From NCBI GenBank assembly GCA_031308135.1, contig JAHLJT010009436.1, forward strand, positions 119,166,678-119,230,677: 64,000 nucleotides of DNA, read 5' to 3'. How positions within the stretch are numbered: the stretch's first letter is position 1; each line of letters begins with the position of its first letter. The notes under the pieces were generated by a model that did not search any database, was not told the DNA's origin, and saw nothing but the letters and a program-made list of their open reading frames with translations. Below are positions 23,751 to 36,219 of the stretch, in pieces. A program made the translations under genes and the position numbers. The stretch is from Acheta domesticus. Taxonomy: Eukaryota > Arthropoda > Insecta > Orthoptera > Gryllidae.

Positions 23751-24068
23751 AATTAATAAAAAATAAAAAAATCAACTCCACACTGACATATTAAATTCTG
23801 TTTTACATTTTTTTAATTTATAAAAAGGAAGATATTGTGCGTTAGTGATACTTTGGTATTGTAGACCACTGATTTCAGCGGACGGTCGACGTGGTTCAGG
23901 AAATAGGTTTAGAAACAGCATCATATCCACGGAAATCACGATGATGTAGTCTAATTTCGTCATGTTATTCATTTGTCTCCGGAGCAAATCTAGATTTATT
24001 TCGAGTTTGCAAACAAGATAGATGATCACAATATTTTCATTCTTGCATACTACATTCGCAGTATACAC
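23751..24068. other. Unassigned AT-rich spacer
   Basis: A 98-codon minus frame (23772-24068) spans it and lacks any domain signature. Confidence 0.35.
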
Positions 24069-24550
24069 AAAATTATGTAATGCTGCAACGAGAAACGCCG
24101 AATTTTCGGAAGAAAACTGCGTGTTGTTGGCCTCTGATACAGCAAAAGTGGATAATTTTTGTACCTAAGAGTAGTAAATAACTTTCTCTAACACGTTGTG
24201 TACCCACGATCCACGCTTTGTGCGTCATTGGTTTATGACAGAACTTCTTCCCGACTATCAGTCCGTCTGTGAACAACACTAGCGGCTTAATTGAACTCAA
24301 GATTTTTTTTCAAAATTGATATTTCACGATTAATCTGGATAATGTGGCAGCTCCTTGAATTTGAAACGGATATTTTAATTTTTGGTATAACTCTATAACA
24401 TTTTTCAAAATTTTCTCAAACAAATTCTTTCGAATATTTTAAAGTACGCTTACAGAATGGGATGAGTTCAATTTTTGTTGAAATCTCTGAATTTTCGAAA
24501 ATTGGAAAAGTTTAAAAAGTTTTCAGCGCCTTCGTGCATCGTGCTTCGTG
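24069..24550 (-). repeat. F-repeat 3' part, reverse orientation
   Basis: 'ttatgtaatgctgcaacgag' followed by 'gccgaattttcgg', 'tccacgctttgtgcg', 'atcagtccgtctgtgaacaa' and one partial core unit. It lacks a 5' end and runs into the next copy at about 24550, where a small 'cgtgcatcgtgcttcgtgca' duplication lies. Confidence 0.7.
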
Positions 24551-25417
24551 CATCGCAAACGCAGTACGGAGTATATAGAGAGTTATGTAATGCTGAGGAA
24601 AATCGATTTCGAGATTTCAACGAAAATACACGTTTTTAGGTCCTCTGATATCGAAAAATTGATTATTTTCAAAACGACCGTCTGTCTGTCTGTCCGTCTG
24701 TGAACACCACAAGCGCCTAAACCATACGTATGATCTTTTCCAAATTCACAAATGTAATTTGTTTAATATCTCTCTCATGTCGTTATTATATTATAGGTGA
24801 CACGACTGTACTTTTGAATACAAGTGTTTCAAATGATTGATTCTTGAAAACTCAAAACTTTTATGAAACTTAGCTCAAAATTCCATATTTTCCGAAACTC
24901 TCGATAGAAAATTTCGCGAAAAGAGCTCCAGATTTTTTATTAAAACTTTTTTGGACGGATAGTGCTAAATGCACTGAATATCATGTCATTAACACCATTT
25001 TGATTTATTCTTTTGATTCTTTAAAAATTACAACAAGTGTAATTTTTCTGAAACATATCTTACGTTGTTAATATTTATGTACATTACGGACGTTTTTTAT
25101 CCATTATTGTATTTGAGAGTAGATATGCTTTAAATGATTTTAATTAAGTTTCTCGAAAACTCAAAAGTTGTCTGTGAAAACGAGCTCAAAATTACGCATT
25201 TTCCGAAACGCTCAAACAACATTTCCTCAAAAAACGGCTCCAAATTTCTAACGAAAGTTGGATCCGTTTTCTGCATTTAGGACCGGGGATCGGATTTTTT
25301 AGATAGCATTCGGCGGAGGTGGGGCGAATTGCTATCCCAGACTGTAGAGAATAGAAAACTCCTTAATTGTACGAGAAAGTCCGTGTCGTTTTGTAGCACC
25401 ACTGGTTTATGTTATCT
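24551..25417 (-). repeat. F-repeat copy, reverse, both ends recognisable
   Basis: The 3' end 'agtacggagtatatagagag' plus 'ttatgtaatgctgagg' (24560-24600) is of the 'cgagatttcaacgaaaatac' type. Core units lie at about 24770-25260. The 5' end is the complement of ACCAGTGGTGCTACAAAACG (about 25389-25410). Confidence 0.75.
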
Positions 25418-25752
25418 TTCGTGCCGTTAATAGTATTCAAATGATTTCTTATGAGGTTTCTCGAAAACACAATAGTTCTGTGTGAAATTCATCTCAAAAT
25501 TTCACATTTTCAGAAACGCTCAACTGTAGTTATGAATTACTTCAATTATTTCAATGAAAATTTGCATATATGACCGTGTTTTACTATAATTGAGAAAATG
25601 TTTAAAAAAGTGTTTTGGGCGTCAATAGGTAGAAGTCGGGAAAAGGGTGGGGGAATATCGAAAACTAGACCGGGCTAAAGAGAATTAATCCGAGACTACT
25701 AACTACTAATACGACAAAGTCTGTGCCATTTTGTAGCACCATAGTTTTTTTT
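25418..25752 (-). repeat. F-repeat 5' part, reverse orientation
   Basis: One partial core unit runs up to the complement of ACTATGGTGCTACAAAATGG (about 25725-25747), preceded by 'acgacaaagtctgtgcc'. Its internal break abuts the 5' end of the neighbouring copy, so one probably inserted into, or recombined with, the other. Confidence 0.7.
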
Positions 25753-26635
25753 CGAAATATTGATATAGGTTCATCATATTCTCTTACTCGTTATGATAGT
25801 TTTCGCATCACATTAGCGAATAAGGTGATCCTGAATATACGTATCTATCATACGTACAAAATCTTGTGTTTGTCCTAAATAAGAACATTAAATTGAACCA
25901 GAACTCTCGGAACGCGCAATCCGGAGTATGTCTGGGTATTGACCACGGACCTTTCCTTCGAGGGCAGGAGATTGTCAGGTACTGTCTCTCTCGCACCACG
26001 TTTCTCCAGCACGCTATCATAAGGCCGCCGCAGTCGACGTCACAGACGATGGCTACTGATTCCCGATCGATCACCACTGCCGAGAGACGACCGAGTTCTG
26101 CAGGGCGCCCCCACGGGGGTACACCAAACAATTGGGTCACATGTACGAACTTTTAGTGAAGTTCGCCTCAGGGTGCGACTTTATTTTCTCGAGAAGATAC
26201 CTATAAACATTCTTCAGTAGGGAGTCTCCCTTGATACGTACGGTCAAATACAAGGCTGAATCTGAAAAAGAAGTGAGGGATTTCGTTAGTCGGATTCGTC
26301 TCATCCTAACTTAAAACAATAAAAATATATATTTAAAAAACCAAGGGTCGTTAAGAGCGATTCTTTAACCCTCGAATATTAACCATGAGTAAATTTCACT
26401 CACTCCGTAAATATTTTGATTTAGTAGTTGACTATAGAATCCAGCGAGGTAATTTTCAGTCACATTGTAGTATATTCCTTCCAGAGAAACTTGCCTGAAA
26501 GCCATTTAATCCGTTTCAAAGCTATTTTTTGAGAGACAGGAATACGTTTCGAGGTTAGTGTTACCGGCTCCTGAGCAGAAGTAAAATTAACCCACTTTGG
26601 TTTCTCGTATACATAGTACGTGTATTCGGACTAAT
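25753..26635. other. Higher-GC island of unknown origin
   Basis: About 25890-26140 is richer in GC than its surroundings and carries overlapping frames on both strands (25808-26140 minus, 110 codons; 25866-26156 plus, 96 codons). Neither product shows a domain I recognise, and neither has matching splice signals. It may be a fossil exon or a repeat that I cannot name. Confidence 0.3.
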
Positions 26636-28080
26636 TAATATATACAGTATAGAGAAAGTTATGTAATGCTGCGGAAGATGGATTTCGAGATTTTAACGGA
26701 AATACACGTTTTGGGATTCCCTAATACGACAAAAGTTTGTTTTTTTTTTTCAAAATGTCCTTCCGTCTTCCTATCTGTCCGTCTGTGAACAACACTAGCG
26801 CCTAAACTGTTGGTAAGATTTTTTTCCAAAATTAATATTCTTAGGTCAATCTGGTCCGACTCAAACTTCTGCGATTTTGAAAAAAAAAATTCCACACAAA
26901 CACACTTTAAATTTTGGAGGTTCTTTGCACGGAGTCCCTGGAACATTTTCAAAATTTTATCAAAAATCACTCCAACTTTTTCTTTAAATTGCTTGTAAGA
27001 ACAGCGTGAAATACACTTATAAAGATGGCGTAGATCCGATGTTCACTCTTAACTCTGGATCTTTGAAAATTACTAAAGTTCAATTTCTTTCGGCATCTTC
27101 CTATTGAATATAATAATGAATATAGAGATTTTTCTTGAAATTAAATTTGTTCTTCACAATTAGTTCTTTCATTGACGACACGTGCATTTTTTTTGAAAAT
27201 TTAACGAGTTTTCGCAAAATTTTGTGTAAAATATGGGCAACGTTAAAAATGTTAAAAAAGATTGTATCAAAAACGGCCCAAATTTTTCTTCAAAATTTGT
27301 AGATGGATAGTGCTAAATTCACAATATTGTCATGATAAGTACCATTTTGCTGTTTTATTTTTGTTTTTCAAAAATTAGAAAAGTATTTTTTTTATTTCTC
27401 TCACGTCATTAATAATGACACCAACGGCGATTTGTGTACATTATTGCATTTTCAGTACAAGTTCTTCAAATGATATCTTATAAAATTTCTCAAAAACTTA
27501 ACGTTTTCTGTGAAAATGAGCTCGAATTCCTTTTTGTAAGACACTCTCAAACCCGTTCTCAAACTCTCACTCTCCAATTTTTTAAAAGGATGGTGCCAAA
27601 TGCACTCTGTAAGATAACATAAATACTATTTTTCTGCATCCTTTTTTGAAATTATACAAATGTATTTTTTTTAAATATATCTCTCGTTTATATTTATATT
27701 ACCGGCGATACGTAGGCGTTATTACATTTCAGAACACAATTGCTTCAACTTATTTTCAATGAAGTTTTTCAAAAACTCAAACGTTTTCTTTAAAGTGAGC
27801 TTCAAATTTCACATTTTCGGAAACGATCAAACATTTTCTCAACAACGATTCCAAATGTTTCAACGAAAATTTTAATGTAGGACCAATTTTCATATACTCG
27901 TGTATAGTATTCATCAAGTCATATTTCAATTAAACCATTAGGGAACCAGAAAATTGAGAAACTGTGAAAAAATCCTTTAGGCGGCAATAGATGACAGTTG
28001 GGTAAAGGGTGGGCTAATAGAAAATCTAGCCCTAGACTAAAGAGAGTAGAAAAATTACTAGTACTGGAAAGTCTCTTTCC
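26636..28080 (-). repeat. F-repeat copy, reverse orientation, long
   Basis: The 3' end 'gtatagagaaagttatgtaa' (26647) is followed by 'cgagattttaacggaaatac', 'cttcctatctgtccgtctgt' (26768) and several core units (landmarks at about 26965, 27275, 27570 and 27840). It reaches 5' sequence with 'gcggcaatagatgacagttg' and 'ctggaaagtctctttccgca' (28064). The last bases of the 5' terminus are altered. Confidence 0.75.
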
Positions 28081-28715
28081 GCATCAACATTAGTTCAGTC
28101 AAGACTAAGTCAACGTAGATGGAATTGTGCGCCAGAAAATGTCGAATTTTCGTCACAAAAACTCTTATTGAATCTTGAAGTGGCACTAAAGAAAACGGAA
28201 TTATATATTGTTTCTCTTCGCACTTGTGCAATTGCCAGTCGCTTGTACAGAGAAGGGTATAGGTCCTATCATATACAGAGAGAGCTATCCTCAAAATCGA
28301 TCCAAGACGATACCCAAAAGTAAGAAGGGGATTGGTCGTGAGCGAACAAAGCCTGTTTGCATCCATAAAAAACTGTTGACTGGTGTCATATTCCATTTTT
28401 ATTTAGATTTTAACACAGCCTCTGTTTCTACAGAGAGACACGACTGTGCCTTCGTGATATCGAGGCTTGCAGAAAATATATAGAAACTTGGTAGAGATCA
28501 GTGCCAGGAGAAAAAAGCAAAATAACGAAATAAGAGGAAGAAAAGGGAAAAAAAGACAAAAAGGCGAACATCGGGATCAGAAGCTAAAATAAAAAATGGC
28601 AAAATGAAAATCTACTAAACAACTCCAGAAGTACAATTAAATGATCGCTATTGTTAAAAGTCATAAAAAAGTAACAATAAGAAAAATGCCTTTTGCCATG
28701 CTCTAATCACGAGTA
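28081..28715. other. Small F-repeat scrap, then unassigned sequence
   Basis: 28110-28190 still reads as an F-repeat 3' module ('gcgccagaaaatgtcgaatt'). The remainder, including an A/G-rich tract at about 28505-28570, has no supported feature. Confidence 0.4.
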
Positions 28716-30200
28716 AGTGTTGCGCTCAGATTCGCGATGCAGCCATAATACTCAGATCTCAGGGGGCAAGTCAATAACCCCGACTTCTGCCATTGATATC
28801 TCACCGATCCAGATGTCCATCAACATTTTCAAAGCCTTCATTAGACATTTACTTCCCAACGAAACGGAAACTAGCTTCTGTTATAACGATTCCCAAACCT
28901 ACGAAAGACCCTAAAGACATTAACAGTTATCGATCAATAAGCCCACTACCAGAATTTTTTAACAAACAATACACTGACGATTGACATCACTGTTGAGTAA
29001 CTTTATTAAAAATACTAAATTTTTCTTTAGCGAAAATAAATCAGCACCTTTTCAAACTCTCATACTGACGATGAACATAGCCAAGACTCTTCAGAAAAGA
29101 CAACGACAAGCGTTATGTGCACTGACAGACTTTCCAGATGTTTGACTCTTCACGACTACGACCTTCTCCTGCTCAAAATCAGACCATACATTCCAAATTT
29201 CCTGGACTCCTTGCACCAAAGTTACCTCTCCCAACGCTACCTCCAAATCCGATTCCTAACCTGTATGTCCACCACATCCATTCCTCGTTGGTGTCCCCCA
29301 ATGAGCTGTCCTTTCCCCAACCCTCTTCTTCGTATTTTTTAATGACATTCATGTTTCCTCAAGAACTGACGAATACCTTTATGCAGACGACTTAGCTTTC
29401 GTGACAAACACTGGAAGAGACAAAAGACGTGCATTTGACGGACACCGACGTACAGCGCAACAACTTACAAACTGGGCCAGTAACAACAATATCGAAATAT
29501 CAGGCATTAATTTTCACGTGGCAAAATAGACGAACACCCATTAACGAACAACCCCTACGAATTAACAACATCGACATTTCATGGACAGCAGATGTTAAAT
29601 ACTTAGGACCGACTAATGACCAAAAACCACAGTAGACCAAACATGTAACTGAAAAACGAAAGAAGTGCACCGACTTCTAAATACACTGATGCCACATTTT
29701 ATACATAAATATATCGACAAGAAGACAAAACTGTACATCTACAACACGTATAACTAGACAATACAAATATTCCTGCGAGACCTGAGTGACTTTGCAGACT
29801 ATCTGATACTGACAAGACTAGACAACAGAATAGTTTGACTTATCTTTATACCCAAACGAGACCAATGCTGCCTAATAATCAAAACATGACAACGACATTT
29901 TCACGAACTTTCTAACGACCGAATTTCTCGTAGCAACCCAAAATAGAATAGAAAAATCAATAGCCAACCCCTCCTTTAAAAAGTTAATCAAGCCGCACTT
30001 TTCCTTCAGATTAACAGATTAATACCCCACAATAGAAAAAAAACACCTACTCGATATCTTCACCCTCCCAATTCCATTCGCAAACCCATAACCATAAAAA
30101 CGCAACAACTCATACCCCTAAAACCCACGCAACATTCCACCTTCAACAAAGTAACCCATCCATCATCACCACTTTACTCATCTCAATAAAATAAACTTAT
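28716..30200 (+). pseudogene. Jockey-type non-LTR retrotransposon, RT relic
   Basis: Frame-broken reverse transcriptase of a Jockey-like element. In order: an IPKPTKDPKDINSYRSISPL motif (about 28880-28955), which matches the Jockey-clade consensus around KPGKDP..YRPISLLP. Next, a finger-palm stretch with FLDSLHQSYLSQRYLQIRF (about 29190-29265), then LSPTLF..FFNDI (about 29305-29350) and the catalytic box YADDLAFV (about 29382-29405). At least three frame changes and several stops separate these pieces. Downstream sequence to about 30200 is unusually A/C-rich, as in the strand-biased coding of such elements. No endonuclease or 5' part is visible. Clade is from motif recognition. Confidence 0.75.
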
Positions 30201-30489
30201 AACACTGTCTATCCTAAGTCAAATAACCTAACATCTCCACCAAAACCCTCAGCAAAATAACCATTCTCTTAAAACCAATATGAATATAAAATAAAATAAG
30301 CACAAATCCATCCAACAATGAACAAACAATAGATCTTCTCTTGCAGTAAAAATAATTTTTATTCCCACCACTGCATCCTCTCCCGGTCTTTATTACATCT
30401 GGAGGAAGAGAAAGGTGTTTTAATAAAAACCTTAATATCACTGTAATTTGTTCTATTACGAAGACCTTGAAAAATAGAACACCACAATG

Positions 30490-30700
30490 CTATGGACATG
30501 TTTAGAGAATGCCGGAAAACATATGGCCACACCAGATCTTAAAAGTGGCAACCATCTGAGAGGAGAAGAGACCATTTCAGAATGGCAAAATACATCCAGG
30601 AAACTATGGAGGCTAGAGGCCTCAAATCACGAGATGGGGAAGACCACAAGTTGTGGAGGATGAAAACGGCAACATAAAAATGCCGAAGAAGAAGAGGAAA
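30490..30700 (+). pseudogene. Non-LTR retrotransposon C-terminal scrap
   Basis: A short frame (about 30558-30660) reads RMAKYIQETMEARGLKSRDG followed by DHKLWR and a basic tail. This resembles the extreme C-terminus of RTE/CR1-type polyproteins (an 'ARGL..D..D...WR' pattern). It is too short for a clade call. Confidence 0.4.
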
Positions 30701-30972
30701 ACTTCAGTTAAAATTTTTTTTAAAAAAATGTTCCTTCAGGACGGTACGGTAGGAAAGTTAATTCAACGACTTCGTCAGTTCTCTTTCATGTGCCTATTAA
30801 GAAGAACACAAAGAAAATTAGTACATTTGTTTCTGTCATTTTTTAGGTTTATACATTACACTAATGGGTATTTGTCTATTAATCGGATGTTACAAATTCA
30901 TCTATTTTCCCTCATTTTATTTTGTTGTAAATAGAACGTTCTGCTAAATTTAGAAACAAATACAATGAAATA

Positions 30973-32222
30973 CACTAAGTGATCAAAAGTATCCGTACAC
31001 GTGGCTGAAAATGACTTACCAGTTCGTGGCGCCCTCCATCGGTAATGCTGGAATTCAATAGGGTGTTGCCCCAGTCCTTAGCCTTGACGACAGCTTCCAC
31101 TCTCGCAGGCATAATTTTAATCAGGTGCTGAAAGGTTTCTTGGGGAACGGCAGCCCATTCTGGCTGGAGTGTTGCACTGAGAAGAGGTATCGATGTAGGT
31201 CGGTGTGGCTTGGCACGAAGTCGGAATTCCAACACATCCCAAAGGTGTTCAATAGGATTCAAGTCAGGACTCTGTGCAGACTAGTCCATTACATAGATGT
31301 AATTGTCGTGTAACCACTCCACCACAGGCCGTGCAATATGAAGTGGTGCTCGATCGTGTTGAAAGATGCAATCGCTATCGCCGAATTTCTCTCAAACAGT
31401 GGGAAGCAAGAAAGTGTTTAAAACATCAAGGTAGTCCTATGCCGTGATAGTGCCACGCAAAACAGCAAGGGGTGCAAGTTCCCTCCACGAAAAACACGAC
31501 CACACCATAACAACACCGCCTCCGAATTTCACTGTTGGCACTACACACGCTGGCAGATGACGTTCACCGGCCATTCGCCATATCCACATCCTGCCATCGG
31601 ATCGTCACATTGTGTACTATGATTCGTCACTCCACACCACGTTTTTCCATTGTTTAATCGTCCAATGTTACGCTCCTTACACCAAGCGAGGCGTCGTTTA
31701 GTATTTACCTACGTGATGTGTGGCTTATGGGTAACCGCTCGACCATGAAATCCAAGTTTTCTCACCTCCCGCCTAACTGCCAGAGTACTTGGAGTGGATC
31801 CCTGATGCAGTTTGGAATTCCTGTGTGATGGTCTGGATATATGTCTGCCTATTACACTTAACGACCCCCTTCAACTGTCGGCGATCTCTCTCAGTCAACA
31901 GACGGGGTCGGCCTTTAGGCTTTTGTATTGTACGTGTCCCTTCACGTTTCCACTTCACTATCACATCAGGAAGAGTGACACTAGGGATATATAGGAGTGT
32001 GGAAATCTCCCGTACAGACTTCTGACACATATGACACCCAAACACCTGACCACGTTCGAAGTCCGTGAGTTCCGCGGAAGCGCCCCATTCTGCTCTCTCA
32101 CGATGTCTAATGACTACTGCGGTCGCCAATATGGAGTACCTGGCAGTAGGTGGCAGCACAATGCACCTAAAATAAAAAACGTATCTTTTTGGACGTGTCC
32201 AGATATTTTTGAACACTTAGTG
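30973..32222 (-). mobile_element. Tc1-type DNA transposon, 1250 bp
   Basis: Inverted ends: left CACTAAGTGATCAAAAGTAT (30973), right the complement of CACTAAGTGTTCAAAAATAT (ending 32222). Both sit next to TA (30971-30972 and 32223-32224). The length of about 1.25 kb is typical of Tc1 elements. The whole interior is accounted for by one decayed transposase gene on the minus strand. Confidence 0.9.
30985..32110 (-). pseudogene. Tc1-family DD34E transposase, broken
   Basis: The DNA transposase cuts and pastes the surrounding element. The N-terminal part (about 32100-31773) holds the helix-turn-helix pair, with LTDFERGQ, a second helix region and the GRPRLLTERD linker. The C-terminal part has the second catalytic Asp in FQHDRAPLH (about 31370) and the catalytic Glu in SPDLNPIEHLWD (about 31240-31275). 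Counting between them gives 34 residues, the DD34E signature. An in-frame TAG stands where Tc1 proteins have Trp, just before SAQSPDLN. The middle (about 31400-31770) also shifts frame, so no active protein is expected. The recognisable start is no longer an ATG. Confidence 0.85.
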
Positions 32223-32224
32223 TA

Positions 32225-33910
32225 CATTAGTGTTTTTCCACTCCAATTGTGAATTTTTATTGTCAGTCCCCTGCTTAATTTTAATTTTTCTTTCCCGCAT
32301 ACTATACGTACGTATAGTATAGGGAAAGTTATGTAATGCTGCGCGAAAAAACAGCGACATTTCGACAGAAAAAAAATCATTGCCGGGCCCTGTTAACGAA
32401 AAAGTGGATAAATCCAATTGCTAAATTAAGAGAAAAAAATCCCCTCACATGTGGTGTGGCCAGAATCCCTGTTTTGTGGGTCCTTCATACCGAAAGAAAA
32501 TGGATTTTTGGCAGAAAAACTCGTATTACAGGGCCCTGGTAACGAAAAAGTGGATAAATCCAGTTGCTAAAGTAAGAAAAAAAATCTTCTAACACGTCAT
32601 GCAGCCAGAATTCCTGTTTTGTGAGTCCTTGATACAGAAAACCAAATAAAACAAAACGTCTGTCCGTCTGTCTGTGAACAATGCTGGCGACTAAACCGCT
32701 TAGCCGATTTTCTCCAAAATCGATACTCTCCGATCGATCAAACAGATCTCGTGGCCCCTAGAACTTGAAACCGATATTTTAATTTTGGGGGGTACGTTAC
32801 ATGAAGCAAATGGGACATTTTGAAAATTTTCTCAAAAACGGCTGCAATTTTTTCTTTAAACTTCTTGTAAGAATAGAGTAAAATACACTTATTAAGGTGA
32901 CATAGGTCCCATTTTCACAGTTAACTCTGAATTTTCGAAAATTGCAAAAGTTTGAATTTCATTCGGCGCCTTCCTCCAACTACAAAATTGCAGATAGAGA
33001 TTTTTCCTTCAAATAAAATTTGTTCTTCATAGTGAGTTCTTTCTTTAAGGTCATGAAATTTTTTTTAAAAAATTGGTAGTTTTCGCGCAATATTGCGTGT
33101 AATATGTGCAATTTTAAAAATTACAAAAACAAGATTTTTCTCAAAAACGGCTCCAAATTTTTTCTTTAAACTTTTGGTAGGGATAGTTCTAAATATACTT
33201 TATTAGATGACATAAACGCCATATTGCTCAATTACTTTTGTTCTTTCAAAAATTGGAAAAATATAATGTTTTTGACTTGACTCTCACGTCGTTAAAATTT
33301 ACAAGAGCGTCGATTTGTTGACATTATTATATTAATGAGTACATGAGATTTAAATAATGTCAAGTAAAGTTTCTCGAGACCTCAATCGTTTTCTGTGAAA
33401 ACTAGCTGAAAATTCCTCATTTTCAGAAACGCTCAAACGCCATTTTCTCATAAATGGCTCCAATTTCTTCTTCAAACTTTTGAAACGGATAGTGCTAATT
33501 ACATTCTTTAATATGACGTAAAGTTCATTTTGGGTTTTTTTGTTTCCGAAAAAAAAAACTCAAATGTAATTTTATGAAAGATCTCTCATATCTTTAATAC
33601 GCACATCACCAGCAATTTGTAAACATTATTATATTTGCGAGTGCAAGTGCTTCAAATGACTTCAAATTAAGTTTTTTGAAAACTCGATTTTCTGTGAAAA
33701 AAAGCTTCGAATTTTGCATTTTTAGTAGCGCTTAAACGCCATTTCCTTAAAAACGGCTACGATTTTAAAAACATTGCCATTTAGGACGAGGTTTTTGTTC
33801 TTTAATAATATAAAACTAATGTTTCCGTTCTACCATTAGGAAACCGAAAAAATAGGAAAATGTCAAAAAAAGTACTTTTGGAGGCGATAGATGGAAGCTG
33901 GTTTTCTCAA
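32225..33910 (-). repeat. F-repeat copy, reverse, with duplicated 3' module
   Basis: The 3' palindrome (about 32298-32330, 'actatacgtacgtatagtat' then 'agggaaagttatgtaatgct') is followed by two successive copies of the 3' module. 'aacgaaaaagtggataaatc' occurs at about 32396 and again at about 32542; 'ccagaatccctgttttgtgg' is paired with 'ccagaattcctgttttgtga'. Core units follow (landmarks at about 32835, 33140, 33445 and 33755). The 5' terminal block is missing. Confidence 0.8.
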
Positions 33911-34181
33911 TATTTATCAAAACTACATGTTCAAATAAGGTCATGCTTAATGTTTGGAAAATACGAGTAGTTTTTCTATAATTTCGTGACAAACATAATA
34001 GCCCGCTGCAAATTTACTGCGCTTCAGACACCCGGATGCGTCATAAATTAGAATTTGCAATTTTGTATATTTTTTCTTTGTTCATTTTTGCAGTCGACCT
34101 TTTGTTATACATTTACACGTTAATCTTTAAAGAAATTATTTCTTTTCACATATTTGGAAATAAAAATTGCAAGCTCTTTAA

Positions 34182-35171
34182 CCCGGCAGTGGTAACGTGA
34201 CTTTTTGAAACAAAAGTGCTTACGCGGGGTGTCTCCAGATCCCCACACTCTTTTCATGATATATGCTAAATTATTAAAAAATAAATTAATATAATATTCT
34301 TCTTCTATTATTAACAATTTTTTGCATGTAATTAAACAATTTACTAAGAATTTAGTTGCTAAACCACTCTGAGAATTCATCAAGAAACCATCTAATATTT
34401 GGAGTTAATTTTTCTACCGGTCTGCGCGTGTTGTCACATCCAAGCCCATGTTTCGTAGCAGAAATTGAAATATTTTCAAATTCAAAGTACAATGGAAAAT
34501 TTCAATACCCATATTATCGACTTTCCACAATTCAGCAAGATTTGGGTGCCCTGATTTCACAGACTCAGCCAAAATACGTAACACAATTACTGCCTTCATT
34601 TCCCCTTGTCAGTCTTATTGGGGCTGCGATAATTTTTATTCCTCTCTAAATCCATTTCATTTTTGATGTTGGTGAATTCTGTAATTCTCTCAATTCTCTC
34701 CAAATCAATAAACAAGGAAAACATTATCCTGGTATTTAGGAATTTCTTGCAGACTGCTTTTTCCAGGGCGTAGAGTAACGATATTCTGTTCCGGCTTTCA
34801 GCAAAAGTTTGCGTATTCTTCCACTCCTTTCTTAACATATAAAGTGACCTAAAATGTTCGTAGTACTTCAGTATTAATTTTGCAGGGGAATTCTAACGCA
34901 AAAATACAGCATGCAATACGTTCCCAAACTAATAGAATGTACGAGACTCAAGACACCTTTGTTAACGTAGAAGGTAACGCGGGTGTCTCAAAAAATAGCT
35001 TGCTACACGGATAAAACTCGTTAAAGTGGCAAACTGAGAACGCACTAAATATCATGATACAAAAAGAGAAAGGTACTAAAGCAATGGTCAGGGTAGCCAA
35101 CATGGGAATTACAACAAGCGGGAAGAAAGGATCGTGGGGGTCCCACAGACCCCCGCGTTACCACTCTCGGG
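34182..35171. mobile_element. piggyBac-like element, 990 bp
   Basis: Ends are CCCGGCAGTGGTAACG (34182-34197) and the complement of CCCGAGAGTGGTAACG (ending 35171), each bordered by TTAA (34178-34181, 35172-35175). CCC-starting ends in TTAA duplications are the hallmark of piggyBac. GC-rich subterminal blocks ('gcggggtgtctccagatccc' left, 'gggggtcccacagacccccg' right) are also related. Internal frames (for example 34596-34838, minus) show no DDD transposase motif I recognise, so this is a deletion derivative or MITE. Confidence 0.8.
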
Positions 35172-35175
35172 TTAA

Positions 35176-35700
35176 GGGAGTATCGACAATGCAGGGAACG
35201 CAACAATTGAATTCCGTTCCGCTGTCGCGAATTTCTTTGAATTACGTGTCATTGTGGTGACTTGTTAGAGCTGTATGCTATCAGACTTCTTTTTCCAATA
35301 CTAGTTTACAAAACTTTTTATGCAGTTGTGTAATTCACAAAGTTTTGACAACACTGCGATGGAAACAGTGAGTTCGCACTGTGTAAGAGGTGTGTTCACT
35401 CCCAGTCTAAAACTGGAGCTTATGTGAGGCTAGTTCTCATAGTTCTCGCATATAAGTGCTGTGATCTTTGGGCCTCATTTGGGCAAGGTCGTGATTGGTC
35501 ATGTAATGTGTAACAGCCACAGTTTAAGATGTCATCTTAAGATGTATATCTTCACTGCGACCGAAACCGATCGTGCGCACCATATGGACAAGCGAGGAAC
35601 TAGCCTCAAACTGGTTTCGAAAACTTTGCCCCAAAGGCGGCTAGTTAACACACCTATATATCTTACACCGTGGTTGATCGCTTCTTGGTTGAATTGGATT
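35176..35700. other. Unassigned, with a possible short inverted-repeat element
   Basis: TGAGGCTAGTTCTC at about 35424 and the complement of TGAGGCTAGTTCCTC at about 35597 face each other about 175 bp apart. No target duplication is evident. No gene seen. Confidence 0.35.
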
Positions 35701-35818
35701 TTCAAATAATAGCTAAGATATTAGTAGGGCAGAAAGTGCAATATTTCAATTCTACATAGCTGCTTCCAATAAAAAGGGAAAATATGTGCTGTTGTAGCAC
35801 CACTAATTTAGTGCTTTT
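35700..35818 (-). repeat. F-repeat 5' end fragment, reverse
   Basis: Only the terminal block survives: the complement of ATTAGTGGTGCTACAACAGC at about 35795-35814, preceded by 'aaagggaaaatatgtgctgt'. Confidence 0.6.
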
Positions 35819-36219
35819 TCAGGCATCTAAAACGTAGGAAAAGTGCCTTAAAACTCGATGGCTCCGATGACGTAAGTGCGGAAGACTTATGAAATTGTGA
35901 TAAATCAATAAGAGGTAATCCACTTTGCTTGATTCCAAGCACGATCTTTTCCTTGACAGCTAGTGTCTGGATAGGAGGTATTTGAACTTTGCATTAGAAT
36001 AATGTATAACAATTATTAAATTAAAAAGATTTTACGTTAATTATTTAGTTTTTTATTGCATTTTTGCTTGCGCGATTTATTAGTGTTGCGGGGTTCCTTC
36101 AAAGGGGAACCCAGCCGCGGCGAATTCTGCTCTTCAAACTTGTGTGGTAGAGTAGTTCATGTAGTGTATGAGTGTGTAAATAAGGGCTGATGATAGGGCA
36201 AGGAAGAGAAAATAAATAT

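Noticed and set aside
24535..24560. 'cgtgcatcgtgcttcgtgcatcg' as a target duplication
   Set aside because: It is a local short tandem at a copy junction, and no matching repeat occurs on the other side of either neighbouring copy.
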